A stretch of 64,000 bases of DNA, taken from NCBI RefSeq assembly GCF_001699815.1, contig NZ_MCGB01000061.1:328765-392764 (forward strand). The letters run 5' to 3'. The position numbers were made by a program, and so were the translations under genes. This DNA is from Ralstonia pickettii. GTDB taxonomy: Bacteria > Pseudomonadota > Gammaproteobacteria > Burkholderiales > Burkholderiaceae. This document shows positions 15,152 to 23,650 of the stretch, piece by piece. The notes under the pieces are model-generated. The model saw only the letters and a list, made by a program, of their open reading frames with translations, did not search any database and was not told the origin of the DNA. Within the stretch, counting starts at the first letter, position 1. Every line of letters starts with the position of its first letter.

Positions 15152-17311
15152 ATGACTTCCGACACGAACCACGCCAACAACGGCAGCCGCCGCAACTTCC
15201 TCAAGATGGCCAGCACGGGGGCGATTTCCGCCGCTGCGCTCGCCGCCTTCCCGCCGTCGATCCGCCGTGCGCTCGCGATTCCCGCCAACAACGCCACCGG
15301 CACGATGCGCGACGTTGAGCACGTGGTGATCCTGATGCAGGAGAACCGCTCGTTCGACAACTACTTCGGCACGCTGAAAGGTGTGCGCGGCTTTGGCGAC
15401 CGCTTCCCCATCCCGCTGGCCGGCGGGCTGAACGTCTGGCAGCAGACCTATGTGCCAAGCAGCGGGCCGAGCCGCGTCGTGCTGCCGTACTACCTGGACA
15501 GCAGCGCCGGCAACGCGCAGCGCGTCTCCGGCACGCCACACAGCTACCCTGATGCGCAGAACGCATGGGACCTCGGCCGCATGAGCAAGTGGCCGACCTA
15601 CAAGCAGACGCAGTCGATGGGCTACTACAAGCAGGCCGAGCTGGACTTCCAGTTCGCGCTGGCCAATGCCTTCACGCTGTGCGATGCGTACCACTGCGCC
15701 TTCCACGGCGGCACCAACACCAACCGCCTGTTCCACTGGACGGGCACGAACGACCCGACCGGCGCTGCGGGCGGCCCCGTCATCGACAACAGCGGCGACC
15801 ACCTCGATGCCAGCGTCACGTACAACTGGACGACCTACCCCGAGCGCCTGCAAACGGCCGGCGTGTCGTGGAAGGTCTACCAGAACATGCCGGACAACTT
15901 CACCGACAACCCGCTCGCGGGGTTCAAGGCCTACCGCGATGCCAACGCCGCGCGCGGCAACCTTGCCGACGGCACGCCGTTCCCGCCGTACACGCCGGCC
16001 GACGAAACCGTCAGCCCGCTCATCAAGGGCATCGGCAACACCATGCCCGACGGCGGCTTCCTGCAGGCCTTGAAGGACGACATTGCCGCAGGCCTTCTGC
16101 CGCAGGTGTCGTGGATTGTCGCGCCGGCCACGTATTCCGAACACCCCGGCCCGTCGAGCCCCGTGCAGGGCGCGTGGTACACGCAGGAAGTGCTCAACGC
16201 ACTCACCGCCAACCCGGCCGTGTGGAGCAAGACCGTGCTGTTCATCAACTTCGATGAGAACGACGGCTTCTTCGACCACGTGCCCCCGCCCGCGGCCCCT
16301 GCCTACGAAAACGGCGTGCTGGCCGGCAAATCGACCATCAGCACGGCCGGCGAATACCACACGGACCAACACCCCTACGGCCCCGGCCCGCGTGTGCCGA
16401 TGTACATCGTCTCGCCGTGGAGCCGTGGCGGCTGGGTCAACTCGCAGACGTTCGACCACACCTCGGTGCTGCGCTTCCTGGAACTGCGCTTCAACGTCAA
16501 GGAGACGAACATCAGCGCGTACCGCCGCGCCGTGCTGGGCGACCTGACCAGCGCCTTCAACTTCGTCAACCCGAACAACGAGACACTGCCGACGCTGCCA
16601 AGCCGCGACAAGGCAACCGCCGACGCCATCCGCACCGCGCAAGGGCTGCAGCCGCAGGTGCCGCTGCCCTCCGTCACGGCGCAGCAGATGCCTACACAAG
16701 CCACCGGCACCCGTCCCTCGCGGGCCCTGCCGTACGAGCTGCACGTCAGCGCCCGCGAAGACGCCACCAACCGCGCGCTGCGCCTGATCTTCAGCAACAC
16801 CGGCACGGCCGCGGCTGTCTTCCACGTGTACGACCGCCTGCATCTGGACCGCGTGCCGCGCCGCTATGCGGTGGAGCCCGGCAAGATGCTCGACGACACG
16901 TGGGACGTGTTCACCGCAGACAAGGGCAAGTACGACCTGTGGGTGCTGGGCCCCAACGGCTTCCACCGCGCGTTCTCGGGCGATGTGAGCGCCGTGTCGG
17001 CAGCGGGTTCGAGCGCACCGGAAATCCGCGTGTGCTACGACCTGGCCAACGCCGAGGTCTACGTGACGATGATGAACACCGGCACCGCCGGCTGCACCTT
17101 CACAGTCAAGCCGAATGCGTACCGCAACGACGGCCCGTGGACGTACGACATCCCGGCCGGCAAGCAGCTCGACCAGCACTGGCCGATCGCGCGCCAGGGC
17201 AACTGGTACGACTTCACGGTGACGGTGCCGCAAGGCGGCTTCACGCGGCGCTTTGCCGGTCGCATGGAAACGGGCAAGGACAGCGTGTCCGACCCCGCGA
17301 TGGGCACCTGA
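15152..17311 (+). CDS. plcN: Phosphocholine-specific phospholipase C, Tat-exported
   Basis: The 719-residue enzyme hydrolyses phosphatidylcholine/sphingomyelin-type lipids outside the cytoplasm. A Tat signal (SRRNFLK, residues 12-18, then AAALAAF) precedes the catalytic domain of the acid phosphatase/phospholipase C family. Active-site segments are intact: HVVILMQENRSFDNYFG (about 53-69), INFDENDGFFDHVPPP (about 365-380) and the EYHTDQHPYGPGPRVPMYIV region. Residues about 525-710 are two C-terminal beta-type repeats of the family (YDLWVLGPNGFHRAFSGDV and a later, similar segment ending FTRRFAGRM). The symbol plcN is by analogy with non-haemolytic PLC; haemolytic and non-haemolytic types cannot be separated here. 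It is the last gene of the operon. Confidence 0.9.
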   Translation: MTSDTNHANNGSRRNFLKMASTGAISAAALAAFPPSIRRALAIPANNATGTMRDVEHVVILMQENRSFDNYFGTLKGVRGFGDRFPIPLAGGLNVWQQTYVPSSGPSRVVLPYYLDSSAGNAQRVSGTPHSYPDAQNAWDLGRMSKWPTYKQTQSMGYYKQAELDFQFALANAFTLCDAYHCAFHGGTNTNRLFHWTGTNDPTGAAGGPVIDNSGDHLDASVTYNWTTYPERLQTAGVSWKVYQNMPDNFTDNPLAGFKAYRDANAARGNLADGTPFPPYTPADETVSPLIKGIGNTMPDGGFLQALKDDIAAGLLPQVSWIVAPATYSEHPGPSSPVQGAWYTQEVLNALTANPAVWSKTVLFINFDENDGFFDHVPPPAAPAYENGVLAGKSTISTAGEYHTDQHPYGPGPRVPMYIVSPWSRGGWVNSQTFDHTSVLRFLELRFNVKETNISAYRRAVLGDLTSAFNFVNPNNETLPTLPSRDKATADAIRTAQGLQPQVPLPSVTAQQMPTQATGTRPSRALPYELHVSAREDATNRALRLIFSNTGTAAAVFHVYDRLHLDRVPRRYAVEPGKMLDDTWDVFTADKGKYDLWVLGPNGFHRAFSGDVSAVSAAGSSAPEIRVCYDLANAEVYVTMMNTGTAGCTFTVKPNAYRNDGPWTYDIPAGKQLDQHWPIARQGNWYDFTVTVPQGGFTRRFAGRMETGKDSVSDPAMGT

Positions 17312-17348
17312 GGCTGGCAGTGAAGTAGAAGGATCAGCAGGGGAAAAC

Positions 17349-17386
17349 GCGGGCAGCCTTCGAAAGGAGGCTGCCCGCTTGCGTTT
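17349..17386 (+). terminator. Terminator of the phospholipase operon
   Basis: A perfect 11-bp stem, GCGGGCAGCCT (17349-17359) / AGGCTGCCCGC (17368-17378), with an 8-base loop, is followed by TTGCGTTT, 37 bp after the stop codon. Confidence 0.8.
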
Positions 17387-17437
17387 CGGCGTCCGCGCAG
17401 CGAGCGGTGGACTGCGCGGGCCGCGCTCGGCCTGCGG

Positions 17438-17885
17438 CGTGTCGGCCTCGGAGGGTCGAAGGCCACGGTTTCGCCCCGACGCTTGGGCCTCTCATCATGA
17501 CGTTCGAGACATTTATCCCCTCGCGTGGGGCTCACACCGTCGTGTTCGGGGTTCAACTGTCGTGCGCGAGCCTCAGCCCCTGGAATCGCTCACGGAATGA
17601 TGGACGAAGTGAGCCTTGGAGGGTCGCGCTTCAGGGTTTCACACTCGCACGCGAGCCTCGGACCGTGACGCTCCACGGTTTTACTGTCGTGCGTGAGCCT
17701 CAAAGACTGGAGACATCCACAGTTTTACCCTCCTGCGCGAACCTCGGACTGTGGCGTTCCACGGTTTTAGGCTCGCGTGCGGCGCCTGGACATTGACGTT
17801 CCACAGTCTCACCCTCGTGCCTGAGCTTTGGAGGGTGACACTCCACGGTTTTACCCTCGCACGTGAGCCGCAGACCGTGAGGCGT
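17438..17885. repeat. Degenerate 42-bp tandem repeat array
   Basis: About ten head-to-tail units run through the gap between the phospholipase and ampD. The conserved core (CCACGGTTTTACCCTCG type) recurs near 17463, 17505, 17547, 17590, 17631, 17673, 17717, 17759, 17801 and 17843, spaced 41-44 bp. Forty-two bases equal 14 codons, so open frames repeat a TLHGFTLAREPQTV-like peptide, but no start with a ribosome site leads it. Each unit contains nested inverted parts (CACGGT...ACCGTG), so RNA or single strands could fold. It is not a CRISPR, as no unique spacers separate the units. Confidence 0.8.
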
Positions 17886-17965
17886 CGGCGCCTTACCGCC
17901 GTGTGCCGGCGCCGCGCCGAGGTGCGCCGCCTTTCTACCTTGGCGAGCGAACGGGGGTTGTCGCG

Positions 17966-18562
17966 TCAGAGCGCGTGCTGATACGGAAACAACGCCGCGT
18001 TGAACCCGCCGAGCGCGCGCAGATGCACCCAGTCGAAATGCGGTCCCGGGTCCGTCTTGCGGCCCGGCGCAATGTCCGAGTGACCGGCGATTGCTGCGAT
18101 CGGATACGCCGCACAGATCGCCCGCACAAGCGACGCCGTAGCGACGTACTGCTCAGGCGTGAAGGGCAGATCATCGGTGCCCTCGATTTCGATGCCGATC
18201 GAGAAATCGTTGCAGCGCGTGCGGCCGAAGAAGTCCGACGCACCGGCATGCCAGGCACGCGCGTCGCACGAAGCAAATTGCACGCATTCGCCCGTGCGGC
18301 GGACGAAGAAATGCGCCGACACGCGCACGCCGCGCAACTGATCGAAGTACGGATGCGCGTCGCAGTCAAGCGTGTTGGTGAAGAAGTCGAGCACGTGGCA
18401 GGTGCCGAAGTCGGCCGCGGATTGCGCAGGCGGCAGGCTGATGTTGTGCAGCACGATCAGGTCGATGGGCATGCCTTCGGGCCGTGCGTCGATATTCGGC
18501 GAGGGATGGCGGCGCGCGCCATCCACCCATCCGTCAGCGCCGACGTGCAACCGTTCAGGCAT
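17966..18562 (-). CDS. ampD: 1,6-anhydro-N-acetylmuramyl-L-alanine amidase AmpD
   Basis: The 198-residue cytoplasmic zinc amidase removes peptide from anhydro-muropeptides during cell-wall recycling. Ligand segments are visible: LIVLHNISLP (first His), WHAGAS, and AGHSDIAPGRKTDPG with the last His and Asp. Its length is usual for AmpD. Its start overlaps the end of pilR by eight bases, so it is the last gene of the ypjD-PP0621-pilS-pilR-ampD run. AmpD loss leads to AmpC derepression where ampR/ampC exist. Confidence 0.93.
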   Translation of the reverse strand: MPERLHVGADGWVDGARRHPSPNIDARPEGMPIDLIVLHNISLPPAQSAADFGTCHVLDFFTNTLDCDAHPYFDQLRGVRVSAHFFVRRTGECVQFASCDARAWHAGASDFFGRTRCNDFSIGIEIEGTDDLPFTPEQYVATASLVRAICAAYPIAAIAGHSDIAPGRKTDPGPHFDWVHLRALGGFNAALFPYQHAL

Positions 18563-20180
18563 CGCCGTTCAGCCCATTTCCGGCCGGTTCACCGACGCTG
18601 CCCGGCGACGCTTCAACGTCCCGCGGATCACGAATGCCAAGCTGCTGCATGCGATAGCGCAACTGGCGGAATGACAGCCCAAGCAGCTTGGCGGCCGCCG
18701 TACGGTTGAAGCCGGTCTGGTCCAGCGCGGCCAGGATCACGTTGCGCTCGACCGACTCCAGGTAGGCCGGCAGATCGATCGGCAGCGAAACGCTCGGCAG
18801 GGCCGGCTCCGCCGGCTGCGCAACGGGTGCCGGCTCGGGCTGTGCGACCGGTTGCGGCATCCCCAAGGGGCTTGGCACCGGCGCCGGCATGTAGACGGCA
18901 TCAGGCCAACTCGTCATCGGCGCCGGCGACATCGGGTGATGGGCCGCTGCGGCAGCCTGCGCCTCGCGCGTGCGGTGGAACAGCGGCGAGCGTTCGATCT
19001 CGGCTCCCAGCGCGCCAAGGTCGTCCACGTCGATCGACTCGCCTTCCGCAAAGGCGTAAGCGCGCTCCAGCAGGTTCTCCAGCTCGCGCACGTTGCCCGG
19101 GAACGGATACGCGCACAGTTGCTGCAGCGCCGGTCGCGTCAGGCGCTTGGGGCGCGGATCGCCGTAGCGGCTGGCGAGCTGTTCGAGCAGCACGCCGGCC
19201 AGCACGGGCACGTCTTCGGCACGCTCGCGCAGCGTGGGCATGCGCAGTTCCAGCACGTTCAGGCGGTAGAACAAGTCTTCGCGGAAACGGCCAGCGGCCA
19301 CCAGACGGGCCAGATTCTGGTGGCTCGCGCACACGACGCGCACATCGACGGGGTCTTCACGGCTTTCGCCGATCTTGCGTACGCGACGCTCCTGCAACGC
19401 ACGCAGCAGTTTCACCTGCATGGTGAGCGGCAGGTCGGCCACTTCATCGAGCATGAGCGTGCCGCCGTTGGCGGCCTGGAAGAAGCCCTGGCGATCAGTG
19501 TCGGCGCCGGTAAAAGCGCCCTTCACGTAGCCGAAAAACTCGGCCTCCATCAGGTTCTCGGGAATCGCGCCGCAGTTGACCGCCACGAACGGCCGCGATG
19601 CACGCGCAGACAGCGCATGCACGGCGCGCGCCGCACGCTCCTTGCCGCTGCCGGATTCGCCGCTGATCACCACCGGCGCCATGCTGCGTGCCAGGCGCAT
19701 CAGCGAGCGGCGCACTTCCTGCATCGCAGCGGAATGCCCGGGCAGCAGGTCGTTGGTGCGCTCGGCCAGATCGGCGTTGCCCGGGTCGGGATCGCGCTGC
19801 TGGCGGCCCAGCGCGTTGAGCACGAGGCTGCGCAACTGATCAAGCGAGAGCGGCTTGGCGATGTAGTCGAACGCGCCGGCCTTGAGCGCTTCCACCGCGT
19901 TCTCGGCGCTGCCATAGGCGGTGATGACGGCCACCGGCGTGCGGTCGGCCGTGGCAGAAAGCTGGCGCACGAGTTCGATGCCCAGGCCATCGCCCAGGCG
20001 CATGTCGGTCAGCACAAGTGCGAAGCGCTGGCGAGAGAGCGCCTCGCGCGCCTCGGCCAGCCCGCTGGCGAGCACGACGTCGTGCCCCATGCGGCGCAGG
20101 GAAATCTCCAGCAGCTCGCGCAGGTCGGCTTCGTCATCGACGACGAGAATGGGTTCGCGAACGATGGCGGCTTTGGACAT
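18555..20180 (-). CDS. pilR: Sigma-54-dependent response regulator PilR
   Basis: This 541-residue regulator has a receiver domain (1-120, with ILVVDDEADLRELL and the phospho-Asp in VLTDMR), a sigma-54-activating AAA domain with GESGSGKE and GAFTGA (about 165-395), and a Fis-type helix-turn-helix at the C-terminus (FNRTAAAKLLGLSFRQLRYR). The linker between AAA and HTH is unusually long and Pro/Ala-rich (about 410-465). Paired with PilS, it activates pilin transcription with RpoN. It begins 39 bp after pilS. Confidence 0.93.
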   Translation of the reverse strand: MSKAAIVREPILVVDDEADLRELLEISLRRMGHDVVLASGLAEAREALSRQRFALVLTDMRLGDGLGIELVRQLSATADRTPVAVITAYGSAENAVEALKAGAFDYIAKPLSLDQLRSLVLNALGRQQRDPDPGNADLAERTNDLLPGHSAAMQEVRRSLMRLARSMAPVVISGESGSGKERAARAVHALSARASRPFVAVNCGAIPENLMEAEFFGYVKGAFTGADTDRQGFFQAANGGTLMLDEVADLPLTMQVKLLRALQERRVRKIGESREDPVDVRVVCASHQNLARLVAAGRFREDLFYRLNVLELRMPTLRERAEDVPVLAGVLLEQLASRYGDPRPKRLTRPALQQLCAYPFPGNVRELENLLERAYAFAEGESIDVDDLGALGAEIERSPLFHRTREAQAAAAAHHPMSPAPMTSWPDAVYMPAPVPSPLGMPQPVAQPEPAPVAQPAEPALPSVSLPIDLPAYLESVERNVILAALDQTGFNRTAAAKLLGLSFRQLRYRMQQLGIRDPRDVEASPGSVGEPAGNGLNGDA

Positions 20181-20219
20181 GAATCAGCAGAAGATCGGCG
20201 GAAATTCGCAGCCGGCGGA

Positions 20220-22259
20220 TCATTCCGCTACGGCCAGGGCAGGTTGGTCAAACATCAGGGTGATGACGAAGGCCCGTCGCGGCAACGTGTCGCGCGCCTC
20301 CATGGTCAACGCTCCGGTGCGATCGAGCAAGGATTCCAGTGCGATGGCGCCATAACGGATCTGCGCATCGTTGGCGCTGCACAACTCGCGCGCCATGTAG
20401 AGGCCCAGGCCAGTGCCTTGGGCGTCATTCGTGAAGAACGGCTCGAACAGGCTGCGCTGCTGCTCGGTGGGCACTTCCGGGCCGTCGTTCCAGATCACGA
20501 GTTCGGCGTGGGTCTCGTCCAGCGCGTAGGCTGCCAGCTGGATCGAACCTGGCACACGGCGGCAATAGCGCAGCGCGTTGTCGAGCATGTTGCCCACCAC
20601 CTGCTGCAACTGCGCCGGGTCGAAGAGCACGGGCTTGTCCAGGTCGACCGCCACGCGCACGAGGTTCGGGTTGATCTCGGTCGCTTCGCCTGCGCGGCGC
20701 AGGGCTTCGGCACGCCAGCGCTCGACCACTTCCGGTAACACCTGCGCCAGTTGCACGCGCACGCGTTCGCCACGCGGGCGGCGCGAGAGCATCAGCACGT
20801 CGGCGACCACCTGGTCGAGCCGGCGCACGTTGTCGCGGATGATGCGCAGCAGGCGCGTCTCCACGCCCGAGCTTTCCAGGCGGACATGTGTACCGCCATC
20901 ATGGCCGTCGCCCGGGTCGTCCAGCAGTTCGGCGGCCTGGCTGATCGCAGCCAACGGGTTGCGGATCTGGTGCGCGACGCTGGCCACCAGCCGCCCCATC
21001 GAGGCCAGCTTTTCCTGCTGCGCCTGCTCCGCCACACGCTCCCAGCTTTCCACGTGGACCAGCACGGTGTCATGCAACTCGTGGCGCAGAAACGCTTCGT
21101 CATCCACAGACCAGCCCTGCGTGATCGCCTCGGCCGATGGAATGCGAGGACGCATCTCGCCGCCCTCGCCCGGCAGGCCCAGGCCGATCGAGCTGACAAG
21201 GCTATCCATATAGACGCTGCGCAGGTTGGCCAGGCTCGGCAGGATGAAGCGCAAGCGCAGCCGGGCGCTCAACATGGCGCGGCCACCCCGGCCGCCCGAG
21301 GCGATGGGCAGCAGGTCGAGAATGCGCGGTGCATCGTCGTCACCGGTGCCATCGGCGGGGCGGCTCTTGCGGCGCAGCCACTGACGCAGCGTTTCGAGCA
21401 GCGGACGCAGGTGCGGCACGTCCTTCAGGTCGAACAACATCGCACCGCTGCCGACAAACGCGCTCTGCGGCACGCCCAGCAGCATGGCTGCGGCCGGGTT
21501 GGCGGCAACGACGCGGCCGTCGGCACGCACCAGCATCACGCCGTCCTGCATGTCGTAGACCATCAGGCGGTTGACGAGCTGTTGCAGGCGCAACTCCCGC
21601 TCGCGGGCCATCGTCAACCGTTCCTGCGCAACCTGACGGTGCGACAGGCCGTACATCATCGACGCGGCCATCATGTAGACCAGGCCGTACAGCCCGGCGG
21701 ATGCCAACCCCGGCGCAATCACGCCCTCGCGCATCATCTGCAGGAACGGATCGGTCAGCACCACGATCGACGCCACTGCCGCCGTGAACAGCGCGAAGAG
21801 CAGGCTCGTGAGCGCACCGGCGGCCAGCACCGGCACCAGCAGTACCATTGCCACGCTCGCCGACAGCCGCGAGAGCGTGGCGTATGCCAGCCCCAGAAAG
21901 AGCAGATCGAGCACCACATCCAGCCGGACGCGGAATTGGAATCGCGTGCGCCACCAGCCGGCTGCGGCAAGGATGAGCAGGGCCATCGCCAGATACGGCA
22001 GCGTCAGGCTGAGCAGCGCTTCGCTATTGGGCAGGCCGGCTGCTTCGTTGTGCTCGCGCGGCACCATCACGAACAGCAACAGCACCAGCGCCACGGCGGC
22101 GCGGCTGAAGGCGAAATAGCGCAGCAGGCGCCACTGGAACTCAGGCGGATCAGGCTCCAGCCAGACTGATCGGAGTGCGCGCCAGGCGTTCAGGCGCGAG
22201 AGCAGCCTGCGGGCGGTGGACGGTGTTGCCCGCGCGTCACCCGACGCGTCGGGCGTCAT
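20220..22259 (-). CDS. pilS: Sensor histidine kinase PilS
   Basis: The 679-residue inner-membrane kinase phosphorylates PilR to control type IV pilus genes. About six membrane segments occupy residues 45-215, followed by a coiled/PAS region (about 230-300, VMLVRADGRVVAANPAAAML). The H-box is in SVAHQIRNPLAAISQA, the N-box in MLDNALRYC and the G-box in GTGLGLYMAREL. It overlaps the PP0621-family gene by four bases (ATGA). Confidence 0.93.
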   Translation of the reverse strand: MTPDASGDARATPSTARRLLSRLNAWRALRSVWLEPDPPEFQWRLLRYFAFSRAAVALVLLLFVMVPREHNEAAGLPNSEALLSLTLPYLAMALLILAAAGWWRTRFQFRVRLDVVLDLLFLGLAYATLSRLSASVAMVLLVPVLAAGALTSLLFALFTAAVASIVVLTDPFLQMMREGVIAPGLASAGLYGLVYMMAASMMYGLSHRQVAQERLTMARERELRLQQLVNRLMVYDMQDGVMLVRADGRVVAANPAAAMLLGVPQSAFVGSGAMLFDLKDVPHLRPLLETLRQWLRRKSRPADGTGDDDAPRILDLLPIASGGRGGRAMLSARLRLRFILPSLANLRSVYMDSLVSSIGLGLPGEGGEMRPRIPSAEAITQGWSVDDEAFLRHELHDTVLVHVESWERVAEQAQQEKLASMGRLVASVAHQIRNPLAAISQAAELLDDPGDGHDGGTHVRLESSGVETRLLRIIRDNVRRLDQVVADVLMLSRRPRGERVRVQLAQVLPEVVERWRAEALRRAGEATEINPNLVRVAVDLDKPVLFDPAQLQQVVGNMLDNALRYCRRVPGSIQLAAYALDETHAELVIWNDGPEVPTEQQRSLFEPFFTNDAQGTGLGLYMARELCSANDAQIRYGAIALESLLDRTGALTMEARDTLPRRAFVITLMFDQPALAVAE

Positions 22260-22522
22260 GTGTTGCCCCGGTCAGCATGCTCGGGGCAGCGATAGCGGCC
22301 GCCCGGCAGCGCGATCATGCCGGTGCGCGGCGCGTGCACGCCGCACACGGCACATTGCTCGATGGGCTGAGAGGCCTCGGGCTCAGGCGTGCGCTTGGCT
22401 GAGCCCTGTCCGCCCGAGGCTGTCTGGCGCTGCCCCGAGGAACGGGACGAACGCGTCCCCAGGCGGCTCAACCACCACCAGCCGGCGAGCAGCATCAGGA
22501 TCAGCAGGACGGGACGGGACAT
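22256..22522 (-). CDS. PP0621 family protein
   Basis: This 88-residue protein has one N-terminal membrane segment (VLLILMLLAGWWWLSRL) and a C-terminal CxxC...C-type metal-binding knuckle (CAVCGVHAPRTGM, YRCPEHAD). This is the PP0621 family, small membrane-tethered proteins of unknown role, often beside pilS. It overlaps pilS by four bases, indicating coupling. Confidence 0.8.
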   Translation of the reverse strand: MSRPVLLILMLLAGWWWLSRLGTRSSRSSGQRQTASGGQGSAKRTPEPEASQPIEQCAVCGVHAPRTGMIALPGGRYRCPEHADRGNT

Positions 22523-22567
22523 GGGGAACTGACAAGGACAAGTAACGGCGCAGGCGCCAGGAACGCA

Positions 22568-23482
22568 CTAGGCGCGATGCAGGATGACTTCGAGCACGAA
22601 GCGGCTGCCCACGTACGCCAGCATCAGGATCGCGAAGGCCGCCATCACCCAGCGCAGCGCCACGCGTCCGCGCCAGCCGCGAAAACGCCGACCGATCAGA
22701 ATGCCGCCGAACATCACCCACGACAGCACGGCAAAGATATTCTTGTGATCGAAATGGAAAGCGCTGTGAAACAGCTGCTCGGAGAACAGCACGCCCGAGG
22801 CGATCGTCAGCGTCAGCAGAACGAAGCCCGCCCCGATCAGCCGGAACAGCAGTTTTTCGAGCGTGAGCAGCGGCGGCAGCAGATCCAGCCAACGGCCGAA
22901 CCCGCTTGCCTCCGGGCGGTTGATGGTGTGCAGGCGGCGCTCTGCAGCCAGCATGAGGATCGCGTGGAATGCCGCTAGCGTGAACAGCCCGTAGGCGACG
23001 TTGGCAATAGCGAAGTGCAGCTTGAACAGGGGGCTGGCCGCATAGCCGAGAATTTGCGTGCCCGGAAAGGCCAATGGCAGCAGACTTCCGACCAGCGCCA
23101 CTGGCATCACGAGCAAGCCGAGGCCGGCCAGCGAGAAGAAGAGGCTTTCGATCCAGAAAATGCCCACGCCCAGCCACAGCATGGCCGACAGCGCATAGGC
23201 AAAGCCAAATATCATGGCGCTGGCCGGGAAGATCGTCTCGTGCAGCAGGAACCCGTGCGCGATCAAGGCGGCCAGCAGACCCCAGCGCCACCAGCCCGGG
23301 ACAGTGTCAGCAGCCCCCGGAGGCGGCGGAACGAGCACCGTGGCACCCGGCGACTGACCGCCTGCCGCCATGGCTCCCGCCGGCGCCCGGGCACCCAGTC
23401 CACCGCGTCGCGCCCACGCTACCGAAGCGAGGATGCCGTAGAGAAGCGCCGTCAGCGCATACAGTACAATTGCCATTTGCAC
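22568..23482 (-). CDS. ypjD: Cytochrome c assembly (CcsA/YpjD)-like inner membrane protein
   Basis: This 304-residue protein has about eight membrane segments. It is related to CcsA/ResC haem-handling proteins, with conserved His residues in the membrane (for example FKLHFAIANVAYGLF and FHFDHKNIFAVLSWVMFG). It lies divergent to ffh, a placement shared widely in Proteobacteria. A haem role is inferred from family only; YpjD has also been linked to envelope traits. It is the first gene of the minus-strand run to ampD. Confidence 0.8.
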   Translation of the reverse strand: MQMAIVLYALTALLYGILASVAWARRGGLGARAPAGAMAAGGQSPGATVLVPPPPGAADTVPGWWRWGLLAALIAHGFLLHETIFPASAMIFGFAYALSAMLWLGVGIFWIESLFFSLAGLGLLVMPVALVGSLLPLAFPGTQILGYAASPLFKLHFAIANVAYGLFTLAAFHAILMLAAERRLHTINRPEASGFGRWLDLLPPLLTLEKLLFRLIGAGFVLLTLTIASGVLFSEQLFHSAFHFDHKNIFAVLSWVMFGGILIGRRFRGWRGRVALRWVMAAFAILMLAYVGSRFVLEVILHRA

Positions 23483-23650
23483 AGTTTACCGCAGCGCACC
23501 CCAGTTTTGGCTGGGGCCCGCCCCCCGCCGAAAGCCTCGTTGGGCGGCAACGCAACATGCGCGCATTGAACACATTCCCAGCCGGTGCGAACCAAACGCG
23601 CCCCGGCCGCCTCTTCATCCCGTCCCCAATTCCGGATTCCTGTCACTGTC

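Noticed and set aside
12773..17233. 1,486-codon minus-strand open frame
   Set aside because: It is antisense to three well-supported genes, Arg/His/Val/Gly-rich as expected from high-GC codon shadows, with no domain or ribosome site.
17438..17885. CRISPR array
   Set aside because: Units are contiguous and degenerate with no unique spacers, and no cas genes are nearby.
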